NCBI RefSeq assembly: GCF_017945865.1
Contig: NZ_CP072829.1
Location: forward strand, 1,612,001 to 1,676,000
DNA length: 64,000 bases
Direction: 5' to 3'
Source of the DNA: Xiamenia xianingshaonis
Lineage (GTDB): Bacteria; Actinomycetota; Coriobacteriia; Coriobacteriales; Eggerthellaceae
Part shown: one piece after another, positions 40,967 through 48,803 of the stretch
Position numbering within the stretch: the stretch's first letter is position 1
Layout of the letters: every line of letters begins with the position of its first letter
Notes under the pieces: generated by a model
What the model was told of the DNA's origin: nothing
The model's database searches: none
The model's input: the letters and a program-made list of their open reading frames with translations, nothing else
Program-made: the position numbers and the translations under genes

Positions 40967-41863
40967 TTACGCGAAGGTGCGGGTGCGCTTGATGACCTGG
41001 CCGTCTTCGGTTTGGATGAGGCCTTCCAGCACGTAGCCTTTCATCGCCTCGCGCAGGGGCTGCTCGGCATAGGCGCCTTCGAAGTCGACCGGCGCGCGCG
41101 TGATGATCTGCCCCTGCACCGGCGATTCGTGCAGCACCAGGTCGCCCTCGATCATCTCGCCGCCTTCGGCTTCCAGCTTGATGTCGGAGCTGTTGATGGA
41201 AAACTGCGCCACGACGGCCTGGTCGTACGAGGTCAAAAAGTCGTAGGCGAACGCGCCGACGGCGTACCACTGGCCTTCGCTCTGCTCGTAGTTCGTCTCC
41301 ATGAGCCAAGGCGTCCAGATGCCGTAGGTGCTTTCGTCTTCGGTGGTGACGTCGGAATAGCTCAGCGGCAGCGTGGGCTCGGCTTCTTTTGCCGCTTCGG
41401 CCTCGGCTGCTGCAGCGGCTTCCGCTTCGGCGGCTGCGGCGGCTTCTGCTTCTGCCTCGGCTTCGGCGGCCGCCGCGTCGAGCGTCACGTCTTCGGGACC
41501 GGCGGGTTGCGCCTCCTCTTCGCCTTGCGCGGCCGCCTCAGGATTCACGATGCCCTGCACCAGCGAATACGCCTTGTCCAGCCCGACCGCCTTCGAGATG
41601 CCATACGCCGCGCCGCCCACGACCGCCACGATGGCGACGGCGGTGACGCACGCCACCACGACGCGAAACTTCCGCGTGGCCTTCGCACGCAGCCGGACGC
41701 GGTCTTCGGCCGTTTCCAGCGCGATGCCCTTCACCCCTCCCCACTCTTGCGGCTCGGTGCGCGACGCGTGCGGCGCACGGCGCTGCAGCCTCGCAGACTG
41801 GGTGGCCCAACTTTCGCTTGCATGGGAATTCCACTGGCTCGTATGATCGTTACCCCTGGTCAT
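40967..41863 (-). CDS. Single-pass membrane protein with Ala/Glu-rich coiled segment
   Basis: A 298-residue protein of unknown family. A basic cytoplasmic N-terminus (about 65 residues) is followed by a transmembrane helix at about 68-90 (VVVACVTAVAIVAVVGGAAY). Residues about 128-165 are almost only Ala and Glu (AEAEAEAEAAAAAEAEAAAA), likely a helical stalk. The extracytoplasmic C-terminal domain (about 165-298) contains YGIWTPWLMETNYEQSEGQW and ends VLEGLIQTEDGQVIKRTRTF. AGAGGA stands 5 bases before the ATG at 41863, and a TATAAT lies 45 bases upstream. No function can be given. Confidence 0.75.
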   Translation of the reverse strand: MTRGNDHTSQWNSHASESWATQSARLQRRAPHASRTEPQEWGGVKGIALETAEDRVRLRAKATRKFRVVVACVTAVAIVAVVGGAAYGISKAVGLDKAYSLVQGIVNPEAAAQGEEEAQPAGPEDVTLDAAAAEAEAEAEAAAAAEAEAAAAAEAEAAKEAEPTLPLSYSDVTTEDESTYGIWTPWLMETNYEQSEGQWYAVGAFAYDFLTSYDQAVVAQFSINSSDIKLEAEGGEMIEGDLVLHESPVQGQIITRAPVDFEGAYAEQPLREAMKGYVLEGLIQTEDGQVIKRTRTFA

Positions 41864-41907
41864 CTAGTCCTCTTTATACCTACCTCAGACGTCCGTTTGG
41901 TAACGGG

Positions 41908-41913
41908 ATTATA
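41908..41913 (-). promoter_or_regulatory. -10 box of the membrane-protein gene
   Basis: TATAAT on the minus strand 45 bases upstream of the ATG at 41863. A weak TTGCGC lies 15 bases further upstream. Confidence 0.5.
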
Positions 41914-41994
41914 CCTGCTGTTGCATCTGCGCAATGCGACAACGCGCATCTTGACAAAGATTTCGACAGGGGTGGAAAACGAGGTCCAACGCGC

Positions 41995-42024
41995 AAAAAG
42001 CCCCGAGCGGTCAAGGCGCTCGGG
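41995..42024 (-). terminator. Rho-independent terminator downstream of the Asp/Cys-rich protein gene
   Basis: CCCGAGCG (42002-42009) and its exact complement (42017-42024) with a 7-base loop, followed on the minus strand by GCTTTTTG. It lies about 205 bases beyond the stop at 42229, leaving a long 3' untranslated region. Confidence 0.8.
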
Positions 42025-42228
42025 ACTGCTTGGCCATGCGAGGGGGAAGCGTGCGAAGCGGGGTGTCGCCAGGCGGAGAGCGGAGACTAGGAACCCGGAA
42101 TCCGGGACTCGGGGGGAATGTTGACTTATCCGGTCAGCTTTAGCGCAGCGGCCGGCACCTGGCGGCTTCAGGCCTCAGACGCCGGCCGCTGCGCGGACAA
42201 ACCAGGTCGGCACAAGCCAGCACGTTTT

Positions 42229-42735
42229 CTAACGACGGCAGCCGTGGCCGTGACCAGAGCCGTGGCCGTTTTCGCAGCGCCCGTGCGCCGGGCGGTCGGC
42301 GGCGTTGTCGCAGGCGCCGTCGTTGTCGGCATCCTGGTAGTTCGGGCAGGCGCCCTGCGCGTTGCCGCAGCCGTCGCAGACACCGTCGTTGTTCTCGTCG
42401 GCGAAGGCGGGACAAGCGCCGCTGTTCGCCGGACGGCCGGCGCCGGCACGCGGGCAGGCCTGCGCCGGGCGGTCGGCGGCGTTGTCGCAGGCGCCGTCGA
42501 CATCGGCATCCTGATAGCGCGGACAAGCCTGCGCGTCGGGCGGGCACATCGTCCCGAAATTGTCGCAGGTGCCGTCGGCATTGGCGTCTTCGTAGTTCGG
42601 GCAGGCAGACTGAGCCGGCGCTTCGCGCACGGCCGCGCTTCCTGCGCCGGACCACACCGGCGCCCCGAAGGCGACCATAGGCACGCACAGCGCCACGATC
42701 AGCACGCCGACGATCATCGCGATTCTCTTCTTCAT
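42229..42735 (-). CDS. Secreted Asp/Cys-rich repeat protein, probably calcium-binding
   Basis: A 168-residue protein starting at the ATG at 42735 (GGGGAGG directly upstream). A signal peptide (KKRIAMIVGVLIVALCVPMV, cleavage near AFG|AP) precedes about four repeats of the pattern CPNYEDANADGTCDN, CPRYQDADVDGACDN or CPAFADENNDGVCDG. The D-x-[ND]-x-DG core resembles calcium-binding loops of the Excalibur, dockerin or thrombospondin-3 type, each bracketed by cysteines. The C-terminal tail is rich in His and Gly (GHGSGHGHGCRR), suggesting metal binding. The two central repeats are followed by similar DNAADRPA linkers. The function is unknown. Confidence 0.75.
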   Translation of the reverse strand: MKKRIAMIVGVLIVALCVPMVAFGAPVWSGAGSAAVREAPAQSACPNYEDANADGTCDNFGTMCPPDAQACPRYQDADVDGACDNAADRPAQACPRAGAGRPANSGACPAFADENNDGVCDGCGNAQGACPNYQDADNDGACDNAADRPAHGRCENGHGSGHGHGCRR

Positions 42736-42828
42736 GTCCTCCCCTTTCAACAGAGTGCTTTGCTTCGCATCATACGCGCATCGACGAACGACCGCATCCG
42801 CATAAAACCGACACGTGCCGAATCCACA

Positions 42829-43563
42829 TCAGCGCAGCTTGTCGCGGCGGACCTTCCAGTCGGGCATATACCGGTCCATCAAGCGGCGAAACGGCTCGCC
42901 GTGGCCGGGGACCAGCAGGTGGCACAGCTCGTGAACCACCACGTACTCCAGGCATTCGGGCGGATAGAGCGCCAGGCGTATGTTGATGCAGATGCGCCCG
43001 GTCGACGGCTGACAGCTGCCCCACCGGCTTTTCATGTTGCGGTAGTCCAACCGGCCCGCCTTCACGCCCATGACGGGTTCCCACGCTTCCACGAGCACCG
43101 GCACGCAGGCGCTCACGACGTCGCGCCATTCGGCCAGCTCGTCGGGGGTGGCACGCTCGGCTCGGGCGACCGGAGACGCCGCGGCCTCGGCCAGGCGCCG
43201 TTCGATCCAGGCGTGCTTTTGGACGACGAACGCCTCGATGTCGGACAGCGGCACGCACGCCGGAGCCGAAACGTCCACACGCGACCCGTCGCGGGCGATG
43301 CGCAGGCTCGTGTTCTTCACGCGCTTGCGGACGACGCGCACGGGAATGCCGGCGAAAACGCAGTCCACAGGCTCGCCAACGCGCGCCCCGCTGTAACGGC
43401 GGCTTCTCGTGCGAGCGAGCGGAATCGAACGTGCGGCACAAACGGGGCGGGACGAGGCGTGCGGACGTGATTTTGTGCAAGCGCACAAAATCGGGCGCGA
43501 AACGAAGGCATCGCCGGAAGAAACCCCCGATTGACCAGGTGAAACGAATTGCATGTCCCTCAC
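42829..43563 (-). CDS. YgjP/DUF45-type metallopeptidase-like protein
   Basis: The DUF45 domain (about residues 70-244) contains VRVVRKRVKNTSLRIARDGS, then YRNMKSRWGSCQPSTGRICI, and the zinc motif HELCHLLVPGHGEPF (HExxH with a third His). These are conserved in YgjP-like predicted hydrolases. Other known family members (WSS1, SprT) act on DNA-protein or protein substrates, but this branch is uncharacterised. The start is uncertain. GTG 43563 overlaps the rsmI stop (GTGA) and ATG 43554 is in frame, but both give a long unconserved N-terminus, so a later start is possible. It is the third gene of an overlapping operon. Confidence 0.85.
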   Translation of the reverse strand: MRDMQFVSPGQSGVSSGDAFVSRPILCACTKSRPHASSRPVCAARSIPLARTRSRRYSGARVGEPVDCVFAGIPVRVVRKRVKNTSLRIARDGSRVDVSAPACVPLSDIEAFVVQKHAWIERRLAEAAASPVARAERATPDELAEWRDVVSACVPVLVEAWEPVMGVKAGRLDYRNMKSRWGSCQPSTGRICINIRLALYPPECLEYVVVHELCHLLVPGHGEPFRRLMDRYMPDWKVRRDKLR

Positions 43564-44441
43564 GCCTCAAGCGCGATGTCGTAGGCGACGTTGCGCGGAA
43601 TGCCGAACTGCTGGGCGAGCGCTTTGGCGACGTCCTTGCCGCGCATGCCCTCCGCCTTCAGCTCGCGCGCCCGCACGCGGGCGGCGTCGGCGGCCTTTTC
43701 CTGGTCGCACGCCGCTTCCGCCTCGCTCGGCCCGTCGATGACCACGACGATCTCGCCGCGCAGCGCGCCGGCCCGCTCGCGCTCGGCGAAGCGGTCCCGC
43801 AGCTCGGACAGCGGCAGCGTGACCACTTCCTCGTGCAGCTTCGTCAGCTCGCGGCACACGCTCGCCTCGCGCAGCGGAAACGTCTCGGCCATGACAGCAA
43901 GGGCGCTGACCAGGCGATTCGGGCTTTCGTAGAAGACGAGCGCCGCATCCAAGGTCCGCAGGCCTTCCAGCAGCGCACGACGCTCCGCGTCCTTGCGCGG
44001 GAAGAAGCCGCCGAAATAAAAGCGGGCGTTCGCGCAGCCGCTTGCCACGTACGCGGTGGACACGGCGGTGGGACCGGGAAGCACCTCGACCGTTCCGCCT
44101 GCCTGCCGCACGGCCCTGACCAGGCGCAACCCCGGATCGGACACGCCCGGCATGCCGGCGTCGGAACAGTAGGCGATCACCTCGCCGGCCAGCACCCGCT
44201 TGGCCAGCACCCCGGACCGCTGCCCCACGAGCGCCTCGTCCAGCCGCTCGAGCCGCTTTTCGAGGCCGAACGCCGAAAGCAGCTTGCCCGTCACGCGCGT
44301 GTCTTCGGCGCACACCACATCGGCCGCGTCCAGCGCTTCGATCGCCCGGCGCGTCATGTCGCCCAAGTTCCCGAGCGGCGTCGGGCACACGACCAGCTTG
44401 CCGCCGCGACGCTTGACGGGCGCACAGCCTTCGCCCGTCAT
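43560..44441 (-). CDS. rsmI: 16S rRNA (cytidine-2'-O)-methyltransferase RsmI
   Basis: A 293-residue SAM-dependent methyltransferase of the RsmI family, which modifies C1402 of 16S rRNA. It begins with LVVCPTPLGNLGDMTRRAIE, contains CAEDTRVTGKLLSAF, AYCSDAGMPGVSDPG and the substrate loop FYFGGFFPRKDAERRALLEG, and has the family's C-terminal helical extension. The ATG at 44441 overlaps the glycosyltransferase stop (ATGA) and the next gene overlaps its own stop, so all three are co-translated. Confidence 0.96.
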   Translation of the reverse strand: MTGEGCAPVKRRGGKLVVCPTPLGNLGDMTRRAIEALDAADVVCAEDTRVTGKLLSAFGLEKRLERLDEALVGQRSGVLAKRVLAGEVIAYCSDAGMPGVSDPGLRLVRAVRQAGGTVEVLPGPTAVSTAYVASGCANARFYFGGFFPRKDAERRALLEGLRTLDAALVFYESPNRLVSALAVMAETFPLREASVCRELTKLHEEVVTLPLSELRDRFAERERAGALRGEIVVVIDGPSEAEAACDQEKAADAARVRARELKAEGMRGKDVAKALAQQFGIPRNVAYDIALEA

Positions 44442-45652
44442 CGGGCGCCTTCCGCGCCTGCGAACAGCGCCTGCGCGATAGCCTGCTCGTACACGGCCAC
44501 CGTCTTGCCGATGCAGCCGTCCTGCGAAAAGCGCGCCTTCGCGTCAGCCGCCACGTGCACCCGGTCGAACGTCACGTCCCCGTCGAGCACGCGCCGCACC
44601 TGCCGCGCCAGGTCGTCCGGGTCCTCCGAGCGGAACAGCAGCCCGCACTCCGGCGTCAGAACGTTCACCGCTCCCCCGTCGTCGCTGCCCACCACCGGCG
44701 TTCCGCACGCCATGGCCTCTATCATGACCAGGCCGAACGGTTCCTTGCGCGAGGTCAAAAGCGACACGTCGGCGTTGCTGTACAGCCGGCGCAACACGTC
44801 GTGGGGCTGGTTGCGCACGAAAAAGACGTGGCACAGCCCCAGATCGTCCGCCAGATCGCGCATCTCGTCGAACAGCTCGCCGTCGCCGGCCAGCACCGTC
44901 GCCACGTCGTCGCGCTCGTACTTCGCCGCGCCGCGCAGCAGCACGTCGATGCCCTTGAAGTGCGCGAACTTTCCCGCAAACGACACGAGCTTGTTGAATT
45001 CTCCTTCGATACCTAGTTCTGAAAGCACCTCTGCTCGCGTGCACGTATCGGGATAAAACACGTCGGAGTTGTAGCCGTTGTGGACGAGCGTGCACGATTT
45101 CGCCTGGTCAGAGAACAGGTCGTGCACCAGCTTCTCGTTCTCTTCCGAAATGGTGATGATGCCGCCCGCCGCCTGGAGCGCATGCAGCGCATGGTCGCGG
45201 AAGCGCGGCTCGGCCTTCGCGTAGCCGATGAGGTCGGTCCCGTGCACGGTCACCACGAGCGGCACGCCGTAGTCGGCGCTGTAGCTGGACAGCAGCCACA
45301 GGTGCCCCGAGTGGATGACGTCGGGCGCGAAGTCGCGCACCTCCTGCTCGATGGCGGCGCGAAAGGCCTGCTCGTAAGCGGCAAGCTGTTCGTCGGTCAG
45401 GTCGTAGAACGTCTGCGTCGAACGCGGATGCGTCGTGAAGCAAGGGAAGTTGAAGTCCAGCGCGTCATCGGTTGCGCCGTTGAAGTAGACCGGGTGAACG
45501 CGGAAGGCGCCGGGCTGTTCGACCGGCTGGTTTTCCGGCACGATGGCGACGACCTCGTGCCCTTGCTTGACCAGGGCATGGGCGATGTTGAGCGTGTAGA
45601 CGCCGCTTCCCGATCCCGTGAGCGGAAAATGGCAGATGAGCAAAACGCGCAT
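44438..45652 (-). CDS. Glycosyltransferase family 4 protein
   Basis: A 404-residue GT-B enzyme. The N-terminal domain begins RVLLICHFPLTGSGSGVYTL with the glycine-rich acceptor loop. The C-terminal domain has KLVSFAGKFAHFKGIDVLLR and the nucleotide-sugar-binding segment SRKEPFGLVMIEAMACGTPV followed by GGAVNVL. Family 4 enzymes transfer hexoses retaining the anomeric configuration to lipids, glycans or small molecules. The acceptor is unknown. AAGGAG is 6 bases upstream of the ATG at 45652. It opens the operon with rsmI and the DUF45 gene, an unusual functional mix. Confidence 0.9.
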   Translation of the reverse strand: MRVLLICHFPLTGSGSGVYTLNIAHALVKQGHEVVAIVPENQPVEQPGAFRVHPVYFNGATDDALDFNFPCFTTHPRSTQTFYDLTDEQLAAYEQAFRAAIEQEVRDFAPDVIHSGHLWLLSSYSADYGVPLVVTVHGTDLIGYAKAEPRFRDHALHALQAAGGIITISEENEKLVHDLFSDQAKSCTLVHNGYNSDVFYPDTCTRAEVLSELGIEGEFNKLVSFAGKFAHFKGIDVLLRGAAKYERDDVATVLAGDGELFDEMRDLADDLGLCHVFFVRNQPHDVLRRLYSNADVSLLTSRKEPFGLVMIEAMACGTPVVGSDDGGAVNVLTPECGLLFRSEDPDDLARQVRRVLDGDVTFDRVHVAADAKARFSQDGCIGKTVAVYEQAIAQALFAGAEGAR

Positions 45653-45792
45653 GGGCGACTCCTTCTGAAGGGGGTGCGAATGCAAAAACAACGATAAGGT
45701 AACAGTATAGCAGCCTTGCCGCCCTGCGCGCCAAACGAAGGCGACGTCGGTGGAATGCTCGTGGGAGCGCCTGTTGCCCAACCGTAACCTGC

Positions 45793-45798
45793 TATACT
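45793..45798 (+). promoter_or_regulatory. Extended -10 box of the PI-PLC-like gene
   Basis: TATACT preceded by TGC, an extended -10 element, 43 bases before the ATG at 45841. Confidence 0.5.
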
Positions 45799-45840
45799 CA
45801 CGCCAACGAACGAACCCCAAAGCCGCAGGAGGTGGCGCCC

Positions 45841-48099
45841 ATGACATCCCGCACCGAGTCCTCATTCTGCCACGTTGGAGGCCAAAAGCGCCCCCGCGCC
45901 GCAGCCTTCGCCCTGCAGGCGCTGTCGCTGCTGTTTTGCGCGTCGATGGCCGTCGCTTCCATCCCGCTGTGCTCGAGCCTGCTTGCAAACGCCGGCGTCC
46001 TTGCACCGAACGCTTCTGCGCAAGCCTACGCCGTCAGCGCCTGGTCAGGCACGGTCAACGGGTCCGACCTGCAAGACGCCGTCGTGAAGCTGCGGCCGCA
46101 CAACTACTATCGCACGGCCGACATCCACAACGACGGCATCGCGAAAGGCGACGTCATCTATCTGTACAACCTGGGAACCACGTCGAAATGGCGCCTGAAG
46201 AACATCTCGGGCACCGACTACTATTATATAGAGGGGTACAGCGACTTCACGGAAAAAGGCTTCGTGAACTCGTATCTATTCGACGTGGACGACCAGTCGA
46301 AGAGCAGCGGCGCCATCGTGCATTCGTGGAGCGGCACCGACGACAAGCACTACAGCCGCCACTGGCAGTTCCAGCGCCAGTCCAACGGAACCTATCTTAT
46401 CAAGAACCGCAACAGCGGGTTGTGGCTGTCGCTTTCGGGCAGCGGGGCCGACGAAGACGAGATGAAGCTGTGCCAAAGCTCCACGCCGATGTATTGGGAC
46501 GTGGAGGTCGTCGGCAAGAACAACCACAGCAGCGACTACAGCCAAGACTACAGCTTGCTGAAGCAGTACAGCTCGTTCCCCGGCACGAACTGGATGAGCG
46601 ACCTCCCCGATTCGACGCCGCTCACCAGCCTATCCATCCCCGGCACGCATGATTCCGGCACGTGCTGGACGTGGGGCGACATCGAGCCGCAAACCTCGCT
46701 CACCACTTGCCAACAGCTCTTCATCCGCGAGCAGCTGGCCGCCGGCGTGCGCTTCTTCGACATCCGGCTGGGCATCGACGGCCTCGACGACCGAGACCCC
46801 TACATCAACCACGGCGGCATCGTCTGCGTCACCGAAAAGGGCGTCGACATGCGCCTGTCCGACGTCATGAATTACTTCAAGTCGTTTTTGGAGGCAAACC
46901 CGACCGAATTCGTCATCATGATGGCGTCCAATTCCAACGGCGACGTGAACAACCAGGCGAATTCCCTCAAGAAGTGGATCGATGACTACCCGGATCTGTT
47001 CTACCTCGACCAGGGCGCGACGCCGACGGTGAAAGACCTGCGCGGCAAGATCTACCTGACGCACCGGCTCGACCTGTCGGACACGAGCTATAGCGGCGAC
47101 GACCTGGGGCTGGACCTGTCCGACTGGGACAGCCACGACTACAAGACAGCCAATTGGCGCCCGATCGAAATCGAGTCGAACGCGCCGTTCTCCATCTTCG
47201 TGCAGGACGACTACGACGACTTCGCCGACCAAAAGATCCACCTGGTCGGGCAGACGCTCATCAGCGCGACGACTGAAAGCCCCGACGCCCTGTTCATCAA
47301 TTACACCAGCTGCACGAAGAACAATCCTTTTTCGGCCGCCCGGTACATGAACGAGAACCTGCAGGACGAGACCTACTTCACCGGCACGAAGCATCGGCTC
47401 GGCATCGTGACGATGGACTTCATCGACTCGCGGCTGGCCTGGCAGATCTACCGCCAGAACCCTGGCGTGGAAACGGCAAATGAAACGTTTGCCAACGCGC
47501 CGCTGACCAGCAAGTCTTCCACGCTGGGATCGTGGCTGCTCGACGGGCGCTGGTGGTACTGCCACCACGACGGATCCTACACGCGCGACGGCTGGGAGTT
47601 CATCGACGGCGTGTGGTATCGCTTCGACCGCGCCGGCTGGATGCAGACCGGCTGGGTGAAAGACGACGGGAAGTGGTACTACCTGGACGACAGCGGCGCC
47701 ATGCACACCGGCTGGCTGTGCGACGATGACGCGTGGTACTACCTGGACAGCGACGGCGCCATGCGGACGGGGTGGTTCAGCGATGGCGGCACGTGGTATT
47801 TCGCCGGGACGTCAGGCGCACTGAAGAGCGGCTGGCTCAAGGACGGCGGAGAGTGGTACTACCTGCACCCGTCGCACGACGGACGCTTCGGCGCCATGGA
47901 CACCGGCTGGGTGCGCGACGGCGGCACGTGGTATTACCTGAGCCCGAAGGCCGGCGCCCCGGAAGGGTCGATGCAGACGGGATGGCTGCACGACGGCGGC
48001 GCCTGGTACTACTTGGACGGCAGCGGCGCCATGGCGACGAACACGTGGGTCGGGAAGTACCACGTGAACGGCGCAGGCGTCTGGGACCGTACTTGGTAG
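45841..48099 (+). CDS. Secreted phosphatidylinositol-specific phospholipase C-like protein with wall-binding repeats
   Basis: 752 residues. The signal region ends near residue 59 (NASAQA). Residues about 65-230 form a beta-trefoil-like domain (KWRLKNISGTDYYYIEG and WQFQRQSNGTYLIKNRNSGL). The PI-PLC X-domain (about 245-550) carries LSIPGTHDSGTCW with His270 and YINHGG with His324, matching the catalytic His pair of bacterial PI-PLC, and FFDIRLGIDGLDDRDPY between them. The C-terminal 200 residues are WYY...GW repeats ending VGKYHVNGAGVW, like those of the giant surface proteins. The enzyme would cleave phosphatidylinositol or glycosyl-PI, a host lipid, outside the cell. The ATG at 45841 has AGGAGG 8 bases upstream. 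Confidence 0.9.
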   Translation: MTSRTESSFCHVGGQKRPRAAAFALQALSLLFCASMAVASIPLCSSLLANAGVLAPNASAQAYAVSAWSGTVNGSDLQDAVVKLRPHNYYRTADIHNDGIAKGDVIYLYNLGTTSKWRLKNISGTDYYYIEGYSDFTEKGFVNSYLFDVDDQSKSSGAIVHSWSGTDDKHYSRHWQFQRQSNGTYLIKNRNSGLWLSLSGSGADEDEMKLCQSSTPMYWDVEVVGKNNHSSDYSQDYSLLKQYSSFPGTNWMSDLPDSTPLTSLSIPGTHDSGTCWTWGDIEPQTSLTTCQQLFIREQLAAGVRFFDIRLGIDGLDDRDPYINHGGIVCVTEKGVDMRLSDVMNYFKSFLEANPTEFVIMMASNSNGDVNNQANSLKKWIDDYPDLFYLDQGATPTVKDLRGKIYLTHRLDLSDTSYSGDDLGLDLSDWDSHDYKTANWRPIEIESNAPFSIFVQDDYDDFADQKIHLVGQTLISATTESPDALFINYTSCTKNNPFSAARYMNENLQDETYFTGTKHRLGIVTMDFIDSRLAWQIYRQNPGVETANETFANAPLTSKSSTLGSWLLDGRWWYCHHDGSYTRDGWEFIDGVWYRFDRAGWMQTGWVKDDGKWYYLDDSGAMHTGWLCDDDAWYYLDSDGAMRTGWFSDGGTWYFAGTSGALKSGWLKDGGEWYYLHPSHDGRFGAMDTGWVRDGGTWYYLSPKAGAPEGSMQTGWLHDGGAWYYLDGSGAMATNTWVGKYHVNGAGVWDRTW

Positions 48100-48803
48100 C
48101 AAGCAGCAGCGCGGCGGCGATGGCAATCGGGGTGTTGCAGCAGCCTTGCCCCAAGCGCCGCAGAAGCGCAGACGCGGCAGCCGGCGGACCCAGTAGCACT
48201 CCGCTGGCTGCATCTCGTCGGTGTTAGCAAACGGACGACGCAGCATCCCGCCCCGCAGGAGCGCAGGGGCGGCAGCGGCGCGGCTAACCAGCAAGCATTG
48301 AGGGCGGCAACGGGACATGTTCCCGTTGCCGCCCTCGTTTTGCATAAAAAGGTACCTGTTTTGCATATTCCCACGGACAATAATATGTGCAAAATATGTA
48401 CGTGAGACTTTGAGGCAGGTTTTGGCACTCGCTCGCATCTTTTTCTGGTTGCAAGCGACCCGACCGACCGAAAACGGCGGCACACCGGCATCATTTCGAG
48501 CCGTTCGGACCCCCCTCGCCGCAATTCTGCCGCAAACAGCCCGCCATCGGTATGCAGAATCACTTGAATGCGGCAAAGTTGATGCGGCAATATCCGAATT
48601 ATGCCCTCAGCGTCTCCAGTACACAATTCTTCCACATTCGGCGCCCAGCGCCCGCCGCAGCCTCCCAATGCCAGCTTCCAAGCACCAGTCGCCCAACGCG
48701 GCACAAGCCCCTGCTCCCCCTCGCGCCGACTGCCGCGGGCGGCAAAACCCCTCAGGCCTTGCCACCTGCCGCCGCAGGGGTCGGAGCACCGCGCCCACAC
48801 CCC
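48100..48803. other. Gene-free region between the PI-PLC-like and activase genes
   Basis: 704 bases. It contains the terminator at 48300-48341 and an AT-rich patch (about 48340-48410) with TTTTGCATA at 48338-48346 and 48359-48367 and the partly inverted ATATGTGCAAAATATG nearby. The rest is GC-rich with poorly coding frames. No RNA gene was recognised. Confidence 0.55.
48300..48341 (+). terminator. Strong terminator hairpin downstream of the PI-PLC-like gene
   Basis: A perfect 16-bp stem (48300-48315 with 48321-48336) and 5-base loop, followed by GTTTTG. It is 200 bases past the stop codon, so either the 3' untranslated region is long or an unrecognised small RNA ends here. Confidence 0.75.

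Larger units (their letters stand above)
41864..42228. other. Intergenic region with promoter and terminator
   Basis: 365 bases hold the promoter of the membrane-protein gene (TATAAT on the minus strand at 41913-41908) and the terminator at 41995-42024. Nothing gene-like remains. Confidence 0.5.

Noticed and set aside
43554-43563. Confident start for the DUF45 protein
   Set aside because: GTG 43563 and ATG 43554 both give about 65 residues without similarity before the conserved domain. I kept the overlapping start for the coordinates but regard it as unproven.
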